This document shows, piece by piece, positions 34,587 through 43,616 of a DNA stretch of 64,000 nucleotides (position 1 is its first letter; every line of letters starts with the position of its first letter). A program made the position numbers and the translations under genes. Location: positions 41,730 to 105,729 of the forward strand of contig JAAUZX010000026.1 in the NCBI GenBank assembly GCA_014804365.1, given 5' to 3'. Below the pieces are notes generated by a model that was given only the letters and a program-made list of their open reading frames with translations, searched no databases and had not been told where the DNA came from. The stretch comes from Lachnospiraceae bacterium (GTDB lineage Bacteria; Bacillota; Clostridia; Lachnospirales; Lachnospiraceae).

Positions 34587-35510
34587 ATGGAGTTAAAGAT
34601 TGGGGGCTATCGGATACAGATAGCCAGAGAATATGACATTGATGGTACAATGCCGAGAATATACAACGCGGAGGGGCAGCCTCTTGAGACCTATTTCATT
34701 AAGAACAGGCACTCAAGACATGCCCCTTTTGGGCACGAGGGGAAATATTTCTTCTGGGACCGATACAATTACGGTCTGGATACGCACTTCTACGGATCGG
34801 AGTCCATGGCACATCCGCTGGGAAAACCGCGGGTAAAGTATGGCATGCTGACAGAATCCCGAACAATCGTGCCGCAGGACTATGAAGTGTTCCGTAAACA
34901 CAGAGGCCTGGAAAAAGAGTTTCGTTATGTTTTTACTTACGATGAGAGAATACTGAATGAGATAGAGAACGCCAGATTTTATCCTGTTGCGGCGGGCATA
35001 TGGAATCGGGAGATGAAGGAAGGACTGTATCTGAAGAAAGACCGCGATCTGTCCATCCTGTCCTCAGATAAGACTATGTGTGAACTGCACAAATTTCGTC
35101 TGGAACTCGCCAGAACGTGCAAAAAAGAACAGTTAGCCGACACATACGGCAGATTCGACGGCGGAGACTATGTACAGAGCGTGGATGAGACGCTGGACCG
35201 CTATCGTTTTTCGCTGATCATCGAGAATGACGTGTCGGATTATTATTTTTCGGAGCGCCTTACAAGCTGTCTGGCAGCACAGACTATACCGGTGTATCTG
35301 GGGGCTCGTAAGATTGGCGATTTCTTTAATACGGATGGTATGATCCTGCTTAAGAAGCCGGATATTGAAGAAGCGAAGCGCAGAATCAGAGAGTGTACGA
35401 AGGAGACTTACGAGGCGAAGCTTCCTGCAGTGCTGGATAATTATGAGCGGGTGCAGGAGTATGTGAATATGCAGGATTATCTGTATGAGCATTATCTGCG
35501 TGGGGAGTGA
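34587..35510 (+). CDS. GT10 fucosyltransferase-like glycosyltransferase
   Basis: 307 residues. The C-terminal half carries the GT10 donor-binding pattern: YRFSLIIENDVSDYYFSERLTSCLAAQTIPVYLGARKIGDFF (about 210-252), which parallels the FucT motif (F-x-ENS-x-YxTEK-x-G-x-PVY-x-GA). The N-terminal half is less conserved, with GKYFFWDRYNYGLDTHFYGSESM. GT10 enzymes are alpha-1,3/1,4-fucosyltransferases using GDP-fucose. GDP-fucose genes (gmd, fcl) are not in this window. Here the lysine of the usual TEK is an arginine (SERL). It is preceded by a short perfect palindrome ATCAGTA-A-TACTGAT. Confidence 0.85.
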   Translation: MELKIGGYRIQIAREYDIDGTMPRIYNAEGQPLETYFIKNRHSRHAPFGHEGKYFFWDRYNYGLDTHFYGSESMAHPLGKPRVKYGMLTESRTIVPQDYEVFRKHRGLEKEFRYVFTYDERILNEIENARFYPVAAGIWNREMKEGLYLKKDRDLSILSSDKTMCELHKFRLELARTCKKEQLADTYGRFDGGDYVQSVDETLDRYRFSLIIENDVSDYYFSERLTSCLAAQTIPVYLGARKIGDFFNTDGMILLKKPDIEEAKRRIRECTKETYEAKLPAVLDNYERVQEYVNMQDYLYEHYLRGE

Positions 35511-35598
35511 ATCAGGGTAAAAACGAAGTTTACACCAAAGATAAACTGTTTTGGACGCAATGGCATTTAATCACTAATTTAACGCTGGGAGAATGTGT

Positions 35599-37470
35599 AT
35601 GAAAAAGGGCATTAGTCAGAATTTAAGTATGGTGGTACTGACAGTTATCTTTATACATGTAGTATTGACAGATTGTATGGTATACTTTGTTTCCATGGAG
35701 TATATAGCGGCGAATGTTGTCGTGGCAGGTGTTGATGTAATCCTTTTTATTTTCCTTTTAAAAAAGAAAATTGTAAGGATTACAAACGGATATTGCAGGT
35801 GGGACATATTTTTTTGGATGATTCTTGCAGCGGCGTGTGTTCTGGGCATAGGGTTTGCAGATGAAAGCTATGATACATACAGCTATCACATTTATTTACA
35901 GGAGAATCCGTTTACGGATAAAATATATGGAGATTATTTCCCGGGAAGGACGCTTAATTCATTTATATATCCCCTTGCGGACAGAGTATTTTACCTGTTT
36001 CGGGGTGTACTCGGTTATCGTTTGGGAACTCTGCCCTCCTATCTTATTTTGATTCCTATGTTTTATGGGGTCAAGAAACTGCTTCGCCTTTTGGCTCCGG
36101 CGATGAATCGGAGATTTTTATCTGTTATTTCCATGGCACCCTTATGTACATTTATTATATTGCAGCAGACGGGTACCTATTATATTGATAATTTTTCGAT
36201 TGTGCTTTTATTGGAGTTTACTTATGCGGTGATGGCGGATGGGGAAAATCTTTTGGAAAATAGAGCGCAACTGTATTTCTTAGCGCTTCTTGCCGGAATA
36301 ACGGTCTGTATAAAATATATTAATGGGATTTTTCTTATAGGGCTAGTTGTATATCTTTTTATAAAAAATATCAAAGAGCTGCGTGCCTTAAAATGGTTTG
36401 ATTATATCTTGGCGGTGTTGTTTTTTCTTGTGCCGATGCTGCCTTATGGAACGGACGCTGTAAGGCAGACGGGAAGCCCGGTTTTTCCATATTATAACAG
36501 CATATTTAAGTCCCCGTATTTTGCGGAAAATAATTGGCTGGATTTGCGGTGGGGTCCGAATAATTTATGGCAGCTTTTGATTTGGCCGATTTATATTATA
36601 TTTCATCCTGATAAAGCCTATGAATATAAGATTGGGTTGACTTACATCGGTTTTGCGGCAGGGTATATCTTATCTCTCATCTGTTTTGTGAAAGGACTGT
36701 ATGCCCATATTCGTAAAGCGAAAAATATTGATAAAGGAAAGTGGTGTTTGTCCTGTATTTTGCTGTATGATTGTCTCGCATGGGGAAAGTTTATGATCGG
36801 GTATACCCGCTATGCAGGGATTATACCGGTGCTTGGGATGATATTTGTTATATGGTTTTTGTGGGAAGGAGTCGTGGAAAAGGGAAGATGGCGAAAAATT
36901 GTGTGTATTGTTGCCGTAAGCCTTTCTGTTTTAGCAGGAGGGCTGCAATACTGCAGACATTGCGCACCGAGATGGTATGCTTTTTATCTGATACCTGCTA
37001 AAACACAAAGCGGAATATTGAAGAAAGAGGTTTTAGCATTAAAAATCAGGCAGGCGTTTGCCATGTTGGGTAAGGACAGGGACAATTTAACTTATGATAT
37101 TGATGGAATCTGGGGTGTGGTCGGAAGTGACAGTTTGTCGCCGCAGCTTTTATCTACAGATGACAGAATTGTTTATCTGGTGTATGGTGTTGATACAGGA
37201 GAAACGGAAAAAGCACAGCAGATATACTGGGAGAATGTATTAAATAATAATATTTATATTCCGTTGTTCGGAAGTATGGCAGAGAATAAGTTGAGAATCC
37301 TGGATGAAAATCATTTTGAGATCTCCGAAATTACAGATATCCTTTACGACGTGCCGTTTATTCAGGGAGAACAGACGATGTATATCGTCAAGGTGCAGTA
37401 TAATACAGAGCATAGCGGCGGAAATTCGGAGATATTTGAGAATTTGAAAGGTATGGCGGAAACGTTGTAG
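35599..37470 (+). CDS. Multispanning membrane protein, putative GT-C glycosyltransferase
   Basis: About 623 residues from the second ATG, which has GGGAG seven bases upstream. At least eleven helices. The loop after the third helix has FADESYDTYSYHIYLQENPF, with an acidic residue in the place of a GT-C catalytic Asp, and a later loop has RQTGSPVFPYYNSIFKSPYF, a pattern seen in GT39-like and polymer-building membrane proteins. The C-terminal 170 residues are soluble. This gene and the next (MBL) are visibly more AT-rich than most neighbours, suggesting separate acquisition. Function not established. Confidence 0.7.
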   Translation: MKKGISQNLSMVVLTVIFIHVVLTDCMVYFVSMEYIAANVVVAGVDVILFIFLLKKKIVRITNGYCRWDIFFWMILAAACVLGIGFADESYDTYSYHIYLQENPFTDKIYGDYFPGRTLNSFIYPLADRVFYLFRGVLGYRLGTLPSYLILIPMFYGVKKLLRLLAPAMNRRFLSVISMAPLCTFIILQQTGTYYIDNFSIVLLLEFTYAVMADGENLLENRAQLYFLALLAGITVCIKYINGIFLIGLVVYLFIKNIKELRALKWFDYILAVLFFLVPMLPYGTDAVRQTGSPVFPYYNSIFKSPYFAENNWLDLRWGPNNLWQLLIWPIYIIFHPDKAYEYKIGLTYIGFAAGYILSLICFVKGLYAHIRKAKNIDKGKWCLSCILLYDCLAWGKFMIGYTRYAGIIPVLGMIFVIWFLWEGVVEKGRWRKIVCIVAVSLSVLAGGLQYCRHCAPRWYAFYLIPAKTQSGILKKEVLALKIRQAFAMLGKDRDNLTYDIDGIWGVVGSDSLSPQLLSTDDRIVYLVYGVDTGETEKAQQIYWENVLNNNIYIPLFGSMAENKLRILDENHFEISEITDILYDVPFIQGEQTMYIVKVQYNTEHSGGNSEIFENLKGMAETL

Positions 37471-37565
37471 GGGACGTAATGTGGTGGGATATGCAGCTTT
37501 AGAGTATTTTGGTAGGGCGTTCGGAACAAACCGGACAAGAATATATCAAACACGGAGGAGATAAC

Positions 37566-38291
37566 ATGTACGAATACACCAAAATAAGTGATAACATCTG
37601 GCAGATTGCAGAAGATAACGGCGTATACTGCACGCTCATTAAAGGAAGCGAACTGGCGGTATTGATAGATACCGGCTTCGGTAAGCGCGATCTTCGGGCG
37701 TTTGTGGAAGAAAATATTTCTACACCATATATTGTGATCAACAGCCACGGGCATCCGGATCATATCGGAGGAAACTACAGATTCGAGGCAGTCTATGCAC
37801 TTAAAGAGGAATGGGATTTGATCAGGTACTTTGAGGAAAAGGATCACAAACCTTATGATTTGAAGGAAATACAAATTGGACAGCAAATTTCGTTAGGGAA
37901 TCTCAATATAGATGTCGTTCCCTTAACCGGACATACGAAAGGTTCTGTCGGTTTTATCATACCGGAGGAGCTGATTCTGATCGCCGGGGACGCTTTAAAT
38001 GAATGTCTGTGGTTGTTTAATTACGGCTCCTTGTCAATGGAACATTTATATGAGACAATTAGGTCGACTATGGAGCTGCCTTTTGACTTATATCTTTGCG
38101 GCCATAGCGACAAACTATATAAAAAGGAAAAGCTGCTTTCGCATATAAAGAATATTGAGAATCTGAAAACAGATGAGAATACAAAACAGAATATGCTTGG
38201 GTTTGAGACTTATTGCAGTACATATGAAGGTGCTGAAGGAAAGTCGGAGATTATTTTTACGATAGATAAAATTAAAAAAGAGAATGCATGA
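37566..38291 (+). CDS. MBL-fold metallo-hydrolase
   Basis: 241 residues from the ATG at 37566 with GGAGGAG just upstream. The metal-binding motif H61-x-H63-x-D65-H66 in INSHGHPDHIGG, a second His in LTGHTKGSVGF, an Asp in IAGDALNE and a His in LYLCGHSDKLY give a complete glyoxalase II/beta-lactamase-type metal site. No signal peptide, so probably cytoplasmic. Such proteins hydrolyse thioesters, lactones or phosphoesters, and the substrate cannot be told. It is unusual in a glycan locus and is AT-rich like the gene before it. Confidence 0.88.
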   Translation: MYEYTKISDNIWQIAEDNGVYCTLIKGSELAVLIDTGFGKRDLRAFVEENISTPYIVINSHGHPDHIGGNYRFEAVYALKEEWDLIRYFEEKDHKPYDLKEIQIGQQISLGNLNIDVVPLTGHTKGSVGFIIPEELILIAGDALNECLWLFNYGSLSMEHLYETIRSTMELPFDLYLCGHSDKLYKKEKLLSHIKNIENLKTDENTKQNMLGFETYCSTYEGAEGKSEIIFTIDKIKKENA

Positions 38292-38429
38292 ATTACACAA
38301 TGAATTCAAATTTTGAGGGAAACAACTATTCATGCCGGTGTTTTTTAAAACAATAATCCGAAAAATTAGCACGTTATTGAGTGCATATAAACTTGAAAAT
38401 CGGAAGATAGAAGGATGAGGAGGAATAAG

Positions 38430-39350
38430 ATGAAATACAAAGTAGTGGTATTCGGCGTAAAGGATACTTCAGAAAATATCGTGAACTTCATACAGGAGCA
38501 GATCTGTCCGGTGGATCTGGTGATCACCATCAGCCCGGAGGTGACGAAGAAAAATCAGGTGTCGGGGTATAAGGGGTTGGCGATTCTGACAGAGAAATAC
38601 GGGATTCCGGTGCATGAGGCGGACAGCTATTTTCTGACGGATGAAAAGACGCAGAAGTTTATACAGGAAAATGAATTTGATATCGGTATTTCCATGGGAT
38701 GGCAGAGACTGATACCGCCATCTGTTCTGGATGCGTTCAAATATGGTATCTACGGATTTCATGGGAACTGCGGGTATCTTCCTTTCGGCAGAGGGCGGTC
38801 GCCGCTGAACTGGTCTATCATTCTGGGGGACACAAGATTCAATCTGAATATGTTCCGCTATGATGAGAAGGCGGACAGCCCCAATGTATTTGCAACGGAG
38901 ATGTTTTCCATCACGCCCCATGATGATATTCGGACGGCGCAGTATAAGAACATGATCTGCTCCAAGAATCTGATCCGGAAACTTCTGAAGGCCTATGAGG
39001 AGGATAATATCGTGATACGCACGGAGTCTAAGGACTATGACTCGTGGTATAATAAACGGACGGCGGCGGACGGCAAGATCGCCTTCCATGCAAGAACAAG
39101 GGAAATCTACAATCTGATCCGCGGTGTGGCGGCGCCTTTTCCGGGGGCATATGCCATGATCGGAGAAGAGAAGGTGACGGTATGGGAAGCGCATCCTTTT
39201 GATGAGATGATCGACTTCTCTGCATATGCGCCGGGCGAGGTGATTGATATTTTCGACGGTAAACCGATAGTGCGTACGGTGGACGGTTCATTGCTGATTG
39301 ATCGGTACGAGTGCGCAAGACAGATCGCTGTGGGGGATGTACTGGCGTAG
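38430..39350 (+). CDS. Sugar N-formyltransferase-like protein (Fmt/ArnA/WbtJ fold)
   Basis: 306 residues from the ATG at 38430 (GAGGAGG upstream). The formyl-transferase core is visible: YGIYGFHGNCGYLPFGRGRSPLNWSIILGDTRF (about 105-137), where H111 and N113 resemble the HxS/N...LP..RGR.P catalytic segment of ArnA and sugar N-formyltransferases. A C-terminal domain of about 100 residues (FPGAYAMIGEEKVTVWEA) resembles the Formyl_trans_C region. Such enzymes use 10-formyl-tetrahydrofolate to formylate 4-amino sugars (for example WbtJ or VioF). Likely acceptors here are the WecE or PglE products. The catalytic set should be checked, since the HGN spacing differs from classic Fmt. Confidence 0.85.
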   Translation: MKYKVVVFGVKDTSENIVNFIQEQICPVDLVITISPEVTKKNQVSGYKGLAILTEKYGIPVHEADSYFLTDEKTQKFIQENEFDIGISMGWQRLIPPSVLDAFKYGIYGFHGNCGYLPFGRGRSPLNWSIILGDTRFNLNMFRYDEKADSPNVFATEMFSITPHDDIRTAQYKNMICSKNLIRKLLKAYEEDNIVIRTESKDYDSWYNKRTAADGKIAFHARTREIYNLIRGVAAPFPGAYAMIGEEKVTVWEAHPFDEMIDFSAYAPGEVIDIFDGKPIVRTVDGSLLIDRYECARQIAVGDVLA

Positions 39351-39415
39351 GTTAAATAATAACATGTGAAATGTAACACCCGCAATTAAATTATCAAAGA
39401 TAGAAAGGCATTAAT

Positions 39416-40576
39416 ATGTCAGAGGCGATTCGAGTTCTGCATGTGCTGGGCGGCGTGGGTCTGGGCGGCGCGGAGAGCCGCATCATGGATCTGTATCGGC
39501 AGATGGACAGGAACGAAATACAATTTGATTTTCTCGTTCATAGCGAAGCTATGAACAAGAGCATTAGCTCTGCTATGAACAAGAGGAAGCCGGAATTTTA
39601 TGACGAAGATATTCTGAGTCTGGGCGGACATATCTACGTGCTTCCCAAGTTTAAGGTATATAATTACTTAAGCTACAGGAAAGCGGTGCAGGACTTTTTC
39701 AGACAGCACCAGGAGTTCCGTGTGGTACAGGGGCACATGACCAGCACGGCGGGTATTTATCTGCCGATTGCGAAGAAATACGGGATTCCCGTTACGGTGG
39801 CACATGCCAGAAACGCGGGAGTGGTCAAAGGTTTAAAGGGAATCGCGACGAGATTTTTCAGACGAGGTCTCGCGCAGAAAGCGGATTTCTGCTTTGCATG
39901 TTCCAAGCTTGCCGGAGAAGATGTATTCGGGGAAGCGGCGATGGATGGAGGAAGGGTGAAGATCATTTACAATGCCATTGATGCCGCCGAATTTACTTAT
40001 GATCCCAAGGTGCGTGCGCAGGTGAAGGAGCGGTTGGGACTGAAGGAGGAGCTGGTGATCGGACATGTGGGGCGGTTTAATTATCAGAAGAATCATCCAT
40101 ATCTGATCGATATTTTTGCCAAACTATGTGAAATAAGACAGAATGCAGTACTTCTTATGCTGGGAGAAGGTCCCGATCAGGAGAACATCAGGGAGAAGTG
40201 CCGTATGCTGGGAATCGAGGATAAGGTCAGATTCCTCGGCAATCAGAGGCGGCCGCAGGACTATTATCAGGCCATGGATATTTTTCTGTTACCCTCTTTC
40301 TTTGAGGGGCTTCCCGGTGTGCTGGTGGAAGCGCAGGCGGCAGGACTTAAATGTTTCGTGTCCGATACGATCACGAGAGAGGCTGCGGCAACAGATCTGG
40401 TGACGTACCTGAGTATTGAACAGCCTGCCGAGGCGTGGGCGGAGCAGATCGCCGAGGCGGCAGAGTATGAACGGCAGAATACTTTTCAGAGAATGAAATC
40501 TGCCGGATTCGATGTAAAGACGCAGGCGGCGGATTATCGCTTGTTTTATGAGAGAGGAGACAGTTCGGGGCTATGA
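39416..40576 (+). CDS. GT4 glycosyltransferase with in-frame repeat insertion
   Basis: 386 residues, GT-B fold, EpsF-like. N-terminal RVLHVLGGVGLGGAESRIMDLYR; donor half with VIGHVGRFNYQKNHPYLIDIF and the Glu-x7-Glu region FFEGLPGVLVEAQAAGL (about 294-310). Around residues 42-57 the sequence SEAMNKSISSAMNKRK interrupts the common FDFLVH...FYDEDI passage. At the DNA level it is a repeat with hairpins (see 39536). The stop overlaps the next start by 4 bases (ATGA). Donor and acceptor are unknown; it probably extends the lipid-linked chain in the cytoplasm. Confidence 0.9.
   Translation: MSEAIRVLHVLGGVGLGGAESRIMDLYRQMDRNEIQFDFLVHSEAMNKSISSAMNKRKPEFYDEDILSLGGHIYVLPKFKVYNYLSYRKAVQDFFRQHQEFRVVQGHMTSTAGIYLPIAKKYGIPVTVAHARNAGVVKGLKGIATRFFRRGLAQKADFCFACSKLAGEDVFGEAAMDGGRVKIIYNAIDAAEFTYDPKVRAQVKERLGLKEELVIGHVGRFNYQKNHPYLIDIFAKLCEIRQNAVLLMLGEGPDQENIREKCRMLGIEDKVRFLGNQRRPQDYYQAMDIFLLPSFFEGLPGVLVEAQAAGLKCFVSDTITREAAATDLVTYLSIEQPAEAWAEQIAEAAEYERQNTFQRMKSAGFDVKTQAADYRLFYERGDSSGL
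39536..39585. repeat. 24-bp in-frame tandem duplication with hairpins inside a GT4 gene
   Basis: GTTCATAGC-GAA-GCTATGAAC is a perfect hairpin (39536-39556) whose centre is the very stable GCGAAGC mini-hairpin. The 14-base unit GCTATGAACAAGAG recurs 24 bases later (39548 and 39572), with GAGC-ATTA-GCTC between. Translated it adds about 15 residues (AMNKSISS-AMNKRK) without breaking the frame. Confidence 0.7.
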
Positions 40577-41682
40577 AGAAACTGTTATTGATCGTGCCGT
40601 CCCTGCATCAGGGCGGATTAGAGAAGGTATGCGCGGCGACTGCGAGGCTTATGAAGCCGTATTTTGATGTACAGATCGCCATCTTTGATTCCCGTAATGT
40701 GGCGTATGATATCAAAGGAATTCCGGTGGCAGATCTGCGCCTGCCCAGCCGTCCGGACAAGCTCGGTAAGATTATCAATGTATTAAAACGCGGCTGGAAA
40801 CTGCGCAGCCTGAAGAAGAAAGAGCAGATCGACATTGCTTACAGCTTCGGTCCGACCGCGAACCTTGCAAATATTGCGTCCGGCGGCAGAGGACACCGGT
40901 GGCTTGGTATCAGAAGCTATATGGATATGGGTAATCCGAGACAGATCCGCCTGTTCTGTAAGAGCGCGGACAGAGTGATCTGCTGTTCGGAGACCATTTG
41001 CCGTGAAGTACAGGATAAATATCATTGCAATAAAGCGGTGACGCTGCAGAATCCCTTTGACATGAAGGAAGTGAAAGAGCTGTCCGAGCGGGAGGAGGCG
41101 GAGATTCCTTGGAGTGATGGGCGAATTCTTATTTCCATGGGACGTGAGGACACGGTCAAGGGCTTCTGGCACCTTATGAAAAGTTTTGCCCTGGTGCATA
41201 GGAAACTGCCGGATGTGAAGCTCATGATCATCGGAAAAGGAGAATTTACAGATTACAGAGAGCTGGCGGTCGGGCTTGGCATTGATGATGCCGTCTATTT
41301 TACCGGTCTTAAGAAGAACCCGTATCCCTATCTGAGAAAGGGAAGCATGTATGTGTTGACGTCTTATTATGAAGGATTCCCCAACGCCATGGTGGAAGCG
41401 ATGTCCATGGGACTTCCCGTGATTGCAACAGACTGTATGACAGGTCCGAGAGAGATACTGGAAGACAAATATGGTATTCTGATTCAGAATATGAGCCCTG
41501 ATGTGGATTTTGATCCTGAAAATATCACAGATGAGGAGAAAAGTCTGGCGCAGCAGATCATGACGCTTCTGGAAGATCGGGATAAGATGGAACATTATCG
41601 GGAGATGGCACGTAGGCGCGCAGCGGACTATACTGCGGAATCTTACGTGGAGAAGATACGGGAGTGGGCCAAAATGCAATAA
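40573..41682 (+). CDS. GT4 glycosyltransferase
   Basis: 369 residues, GT-B fold. N-terminal KLLLIVPSLHQGGLEKVCAATARL, middle IAYSFGPTANLANIASGG, then LISMGREDTVKGFWHLMKSFA and YYEGFPNAMVEAMSMGLPVIATDCMTGPREIL with the conserved E-x7-E (about 274-300). It starts inside the stop codon of the previous GT4, so the two are probably made in equal amounts and act in adjacent steps. Sugar specificity not predictable. Confidence 0.9.
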   Translation: MKKLLLIVPSLHQGGLEKVCAATARLMKPYFDVQIAIFDSRNVAYDIKGIPVADLRLPSRPDKLGKIINVLKRGWKLRSLKKKEQIDIAYSFGPTANLANIASGGRGHRWLGIRSYMDMGNPRQIRLFCKSADRVICCSETICREVQDKYHCNKAVTLQNPFDMKEVKELSEREEAEIPWSDGRILISMGREDTVKGFWHLMKSFALVHRKLPDVKLMIIGKGEFTDYRELAVGLGIDDAVYFTGLKKNPYPYLRKGSMYVLTSYYEGFPNAMVEAMSMGLPVIATDCMTGPREILEDKYGILIQNMSPDVDFDPENITDEEKSLAQQIMTLLEDRDKMEHYREMARRRAADYTAESYVEKIREWAKMQ

Positions 41683-41728
41683 AGAATTTTTTGCGGAGAA
41701 TGAGGATGGGAAGGTAAGTAGGGAAGTA

Positions 41729-43531
41729 ATGCAGAAAGAGACAGTGAAGAGAAAAGCGGCGTTATTCGGCTTGATTATCTTAATGCTATATACCAATTTT
41801 ATAACATTGCAGGCGAGCTGCCATGTTGCCAGAAGGCTGTTAATGACGAAACCTGCATATATATTATGCAATTTGTTGTTACTGACGGCTGTTTACTGCA
41901 TTATAGCTTCTTTTTCGCCGTCGCCATGGATAGCGGGCGTTATATTCAGTACGGCATGTACCGTATGGGCCTTGGTAAACGACTACGTATATGCGCTGCA
42001 CGGACAGGTATTTACATTAGCGGAGATTTCCAACGCAAAGACGGCGCTGCATGTGATGGATGTGACATTGCTGCTGAAGAAAACACCGTTGATTTTCGGT
42101 ACGGCGGTTCTGATCATATACGGTTCCTCTATTGTGCTATGTTATTTGCAGAAAAGAGTTGTTGCGGGGGAGGAAAAAATATCCGGGAGAAAAGCTGTGA
42201 TATGCAGAATTGCGCTTTTGATCGCCGGTGGGTGTATTCTGTGGGTGGTGTCGTTTCCGGCAAAGAATCTGCAAAGTGTGATATTAAGGGATTGGACATC
42301 CAGAAATACTTGTATTGAAGAAGGATATCCCTTGTATGTGTATGCCAATGTCTTCTTGAATGATATTAAAATTACACAGCCTGACGGTTATGATGAAGAG
42401 CTTCTGACTGATTATGAGGATTATAAGGATGACAAGGAAGATGTCGGTGAGCAACTGCCGGATATTATACTGATTTTAAATGAATCCTTCTATGATTTGT
42501 CAATTTTGGGTGATCTGCAGACTGATGTACCTTATATGGAAAATTATTACAGTATAGACAATGCGATCAGAGGAAATGCGGTAACATCCGTGATTGGCGG
42601 GGCGACGAACCGTTCGGAGTTTGAGCTGCTGACAAGCAATACAAACTACTTATTAGGGGAACTTACGCCCTTTAATGTTCTGGATATGTCCTATACGAGC
42701 AGCATCGTAACGAATTTAGAGGAGTGCGGATATTACACAATGGCGGCACATCCGGCGGACGGCGGGAATTATAACAGGATTGAAAGCTATTCCGCTATGG
42801 GATTTGACGAAAGATTTTTTAAAGAAGATTTTGAAAACTATATGTATTATGGAAAACGAGAATGGATGATGGATGAAGGCGCTTATCACAATTTGATCAC
42901 ATGGTATGAGAGCAGAAAAGCCGATCATGACAAAATTTTCACATATTTGCTTACCATGCAGAATCACGGTGATTATATGATGAACGATGCGGAGGAAGCA
43001 CTCGTTCATGTTTCCGGGTACAGCGGTGATCTGGAAAAGGAATTAAACGAATACCTTTCCTGCGTACGTCTCAGCGATATTGCGTTTAAGAAACTTACAG
43101 AGTATTACTCAGGGAAGGAACAGCCCGTCATCATATGCATGGTAGGGGATCATGCACCGAATTTTATACGGGAAGTTGCGGAAATTGATTCTCCTAAGCA
43201 GGAGATTCTGGCGCGGGCAACGCCGTTTATTATATGGGCAAATTATGATATTGACAGTGAGGATATGGGAGTGATCAGCGTAAACGGATTGGTTCCGCTT
43301 TTGTTAGAAAAGGCGGGAGTGGAGAGTCTGCCGTATTATCACTATATAAACCGTATGCGGGAAACGGTTCCGGTGACGGGAAGCTTCGGAATGATCATGG
43401 ACGCAGAGGGAGAAATATTTTCTTATTACGACGATATGGAGCACTCTGACATGGTTTGGAAATATTTGTATCTATCCTATAATAATTTGCAGGAAGAGAG
43501 CGTACAAGGCTGGTTTCATCTTGAAAATTAA
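41729..43531 (+). CDS. LTA synthase-like membrane phosphoglycerol/phosphoethanolamine-type transferase
   Basis: 600 residues. Five N-terminal helices (about 10-190) are followed by an extracellular alkaline-phosphatase-superfamily (sulfatase-like) domain: ILILNESFYDLSIL (metal ligand Glu), likely nucleophile T293 in GGATNRSEFELLTSN, HPADGGNYNR, and VGDHAPNF (late Asp-His metal ligands, about 475-481). This layout is that of LtaS and related enzymes, which move glycerol-phosphate from phosphatidylglycerol to a glycan. Within this locus a role in phosphoglycerol decoration of the polysaccharide is likely. Ribosome site AGGGAAG. Confidence 0.87.
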   Translation: MQKETVKRKAALFGLIILMLYTNFITLQASCHVARRLLMTKPAYILCNLLLLTAVYCIIASFSPSPWIAGVIFSTACTVWALVNDYVYALHGQVFTLAEISNAKTALHVMDVTLLLKKTPLIFGTAVLIIYGSSIVLCYLQKRVVAGEEKISGRKAVICRIALLIAGGCILWVVSFPAKNLQSVILRDWTSRNTCIEEGYPLYVYANVFLNDIKITQPDGYDEELLTDYEDYKDDKEDVGEQLPDIILILNESFYDLSILGDLQTDVPYMENYYSIDNAIRGNAVTSVIGGATNRSEFELLTSNTNYLLGELTPFNVLDMSYTSSIVTNLEECGYYTMAAHPADGGNYNRIESYSAMGFDERFFKEDFENYMYYGKREWMMDEGAYHNLITWYESRKADHDKIFTYLLTMQNHGDYMMNDAEEALVHVSGYSGDLEKELNEYLSCVRLSDIAFKKLTEYYSGKEQPVIICMVGDHAPNFIREVAEIDSPKQEILARATPFIIWANYDIDSEDMGVISVNGLVPLLLEKAGVESLPYYHYINRMRETVPVTGSFGMIMDAEGEIFSYYDDMEHSDMVWKYLYLSYNNLQEESVQGWFHLEN

Positions 43532-43616
43532 GTGAAATCTTTTACAACACGGCGGCATTTATGTGCCAGAGTTTTGATGCGGCAAGTAAAGTATATAGAA
43601 GAGACGGGTTGATTCC

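Noticed and set aside
40783-41871. 362-aa ORF antisense to a GT4 gene and its downstream gap
   Set aside because: Extends over a clear GT4 gene; its sequence shows only shadow-type composition.
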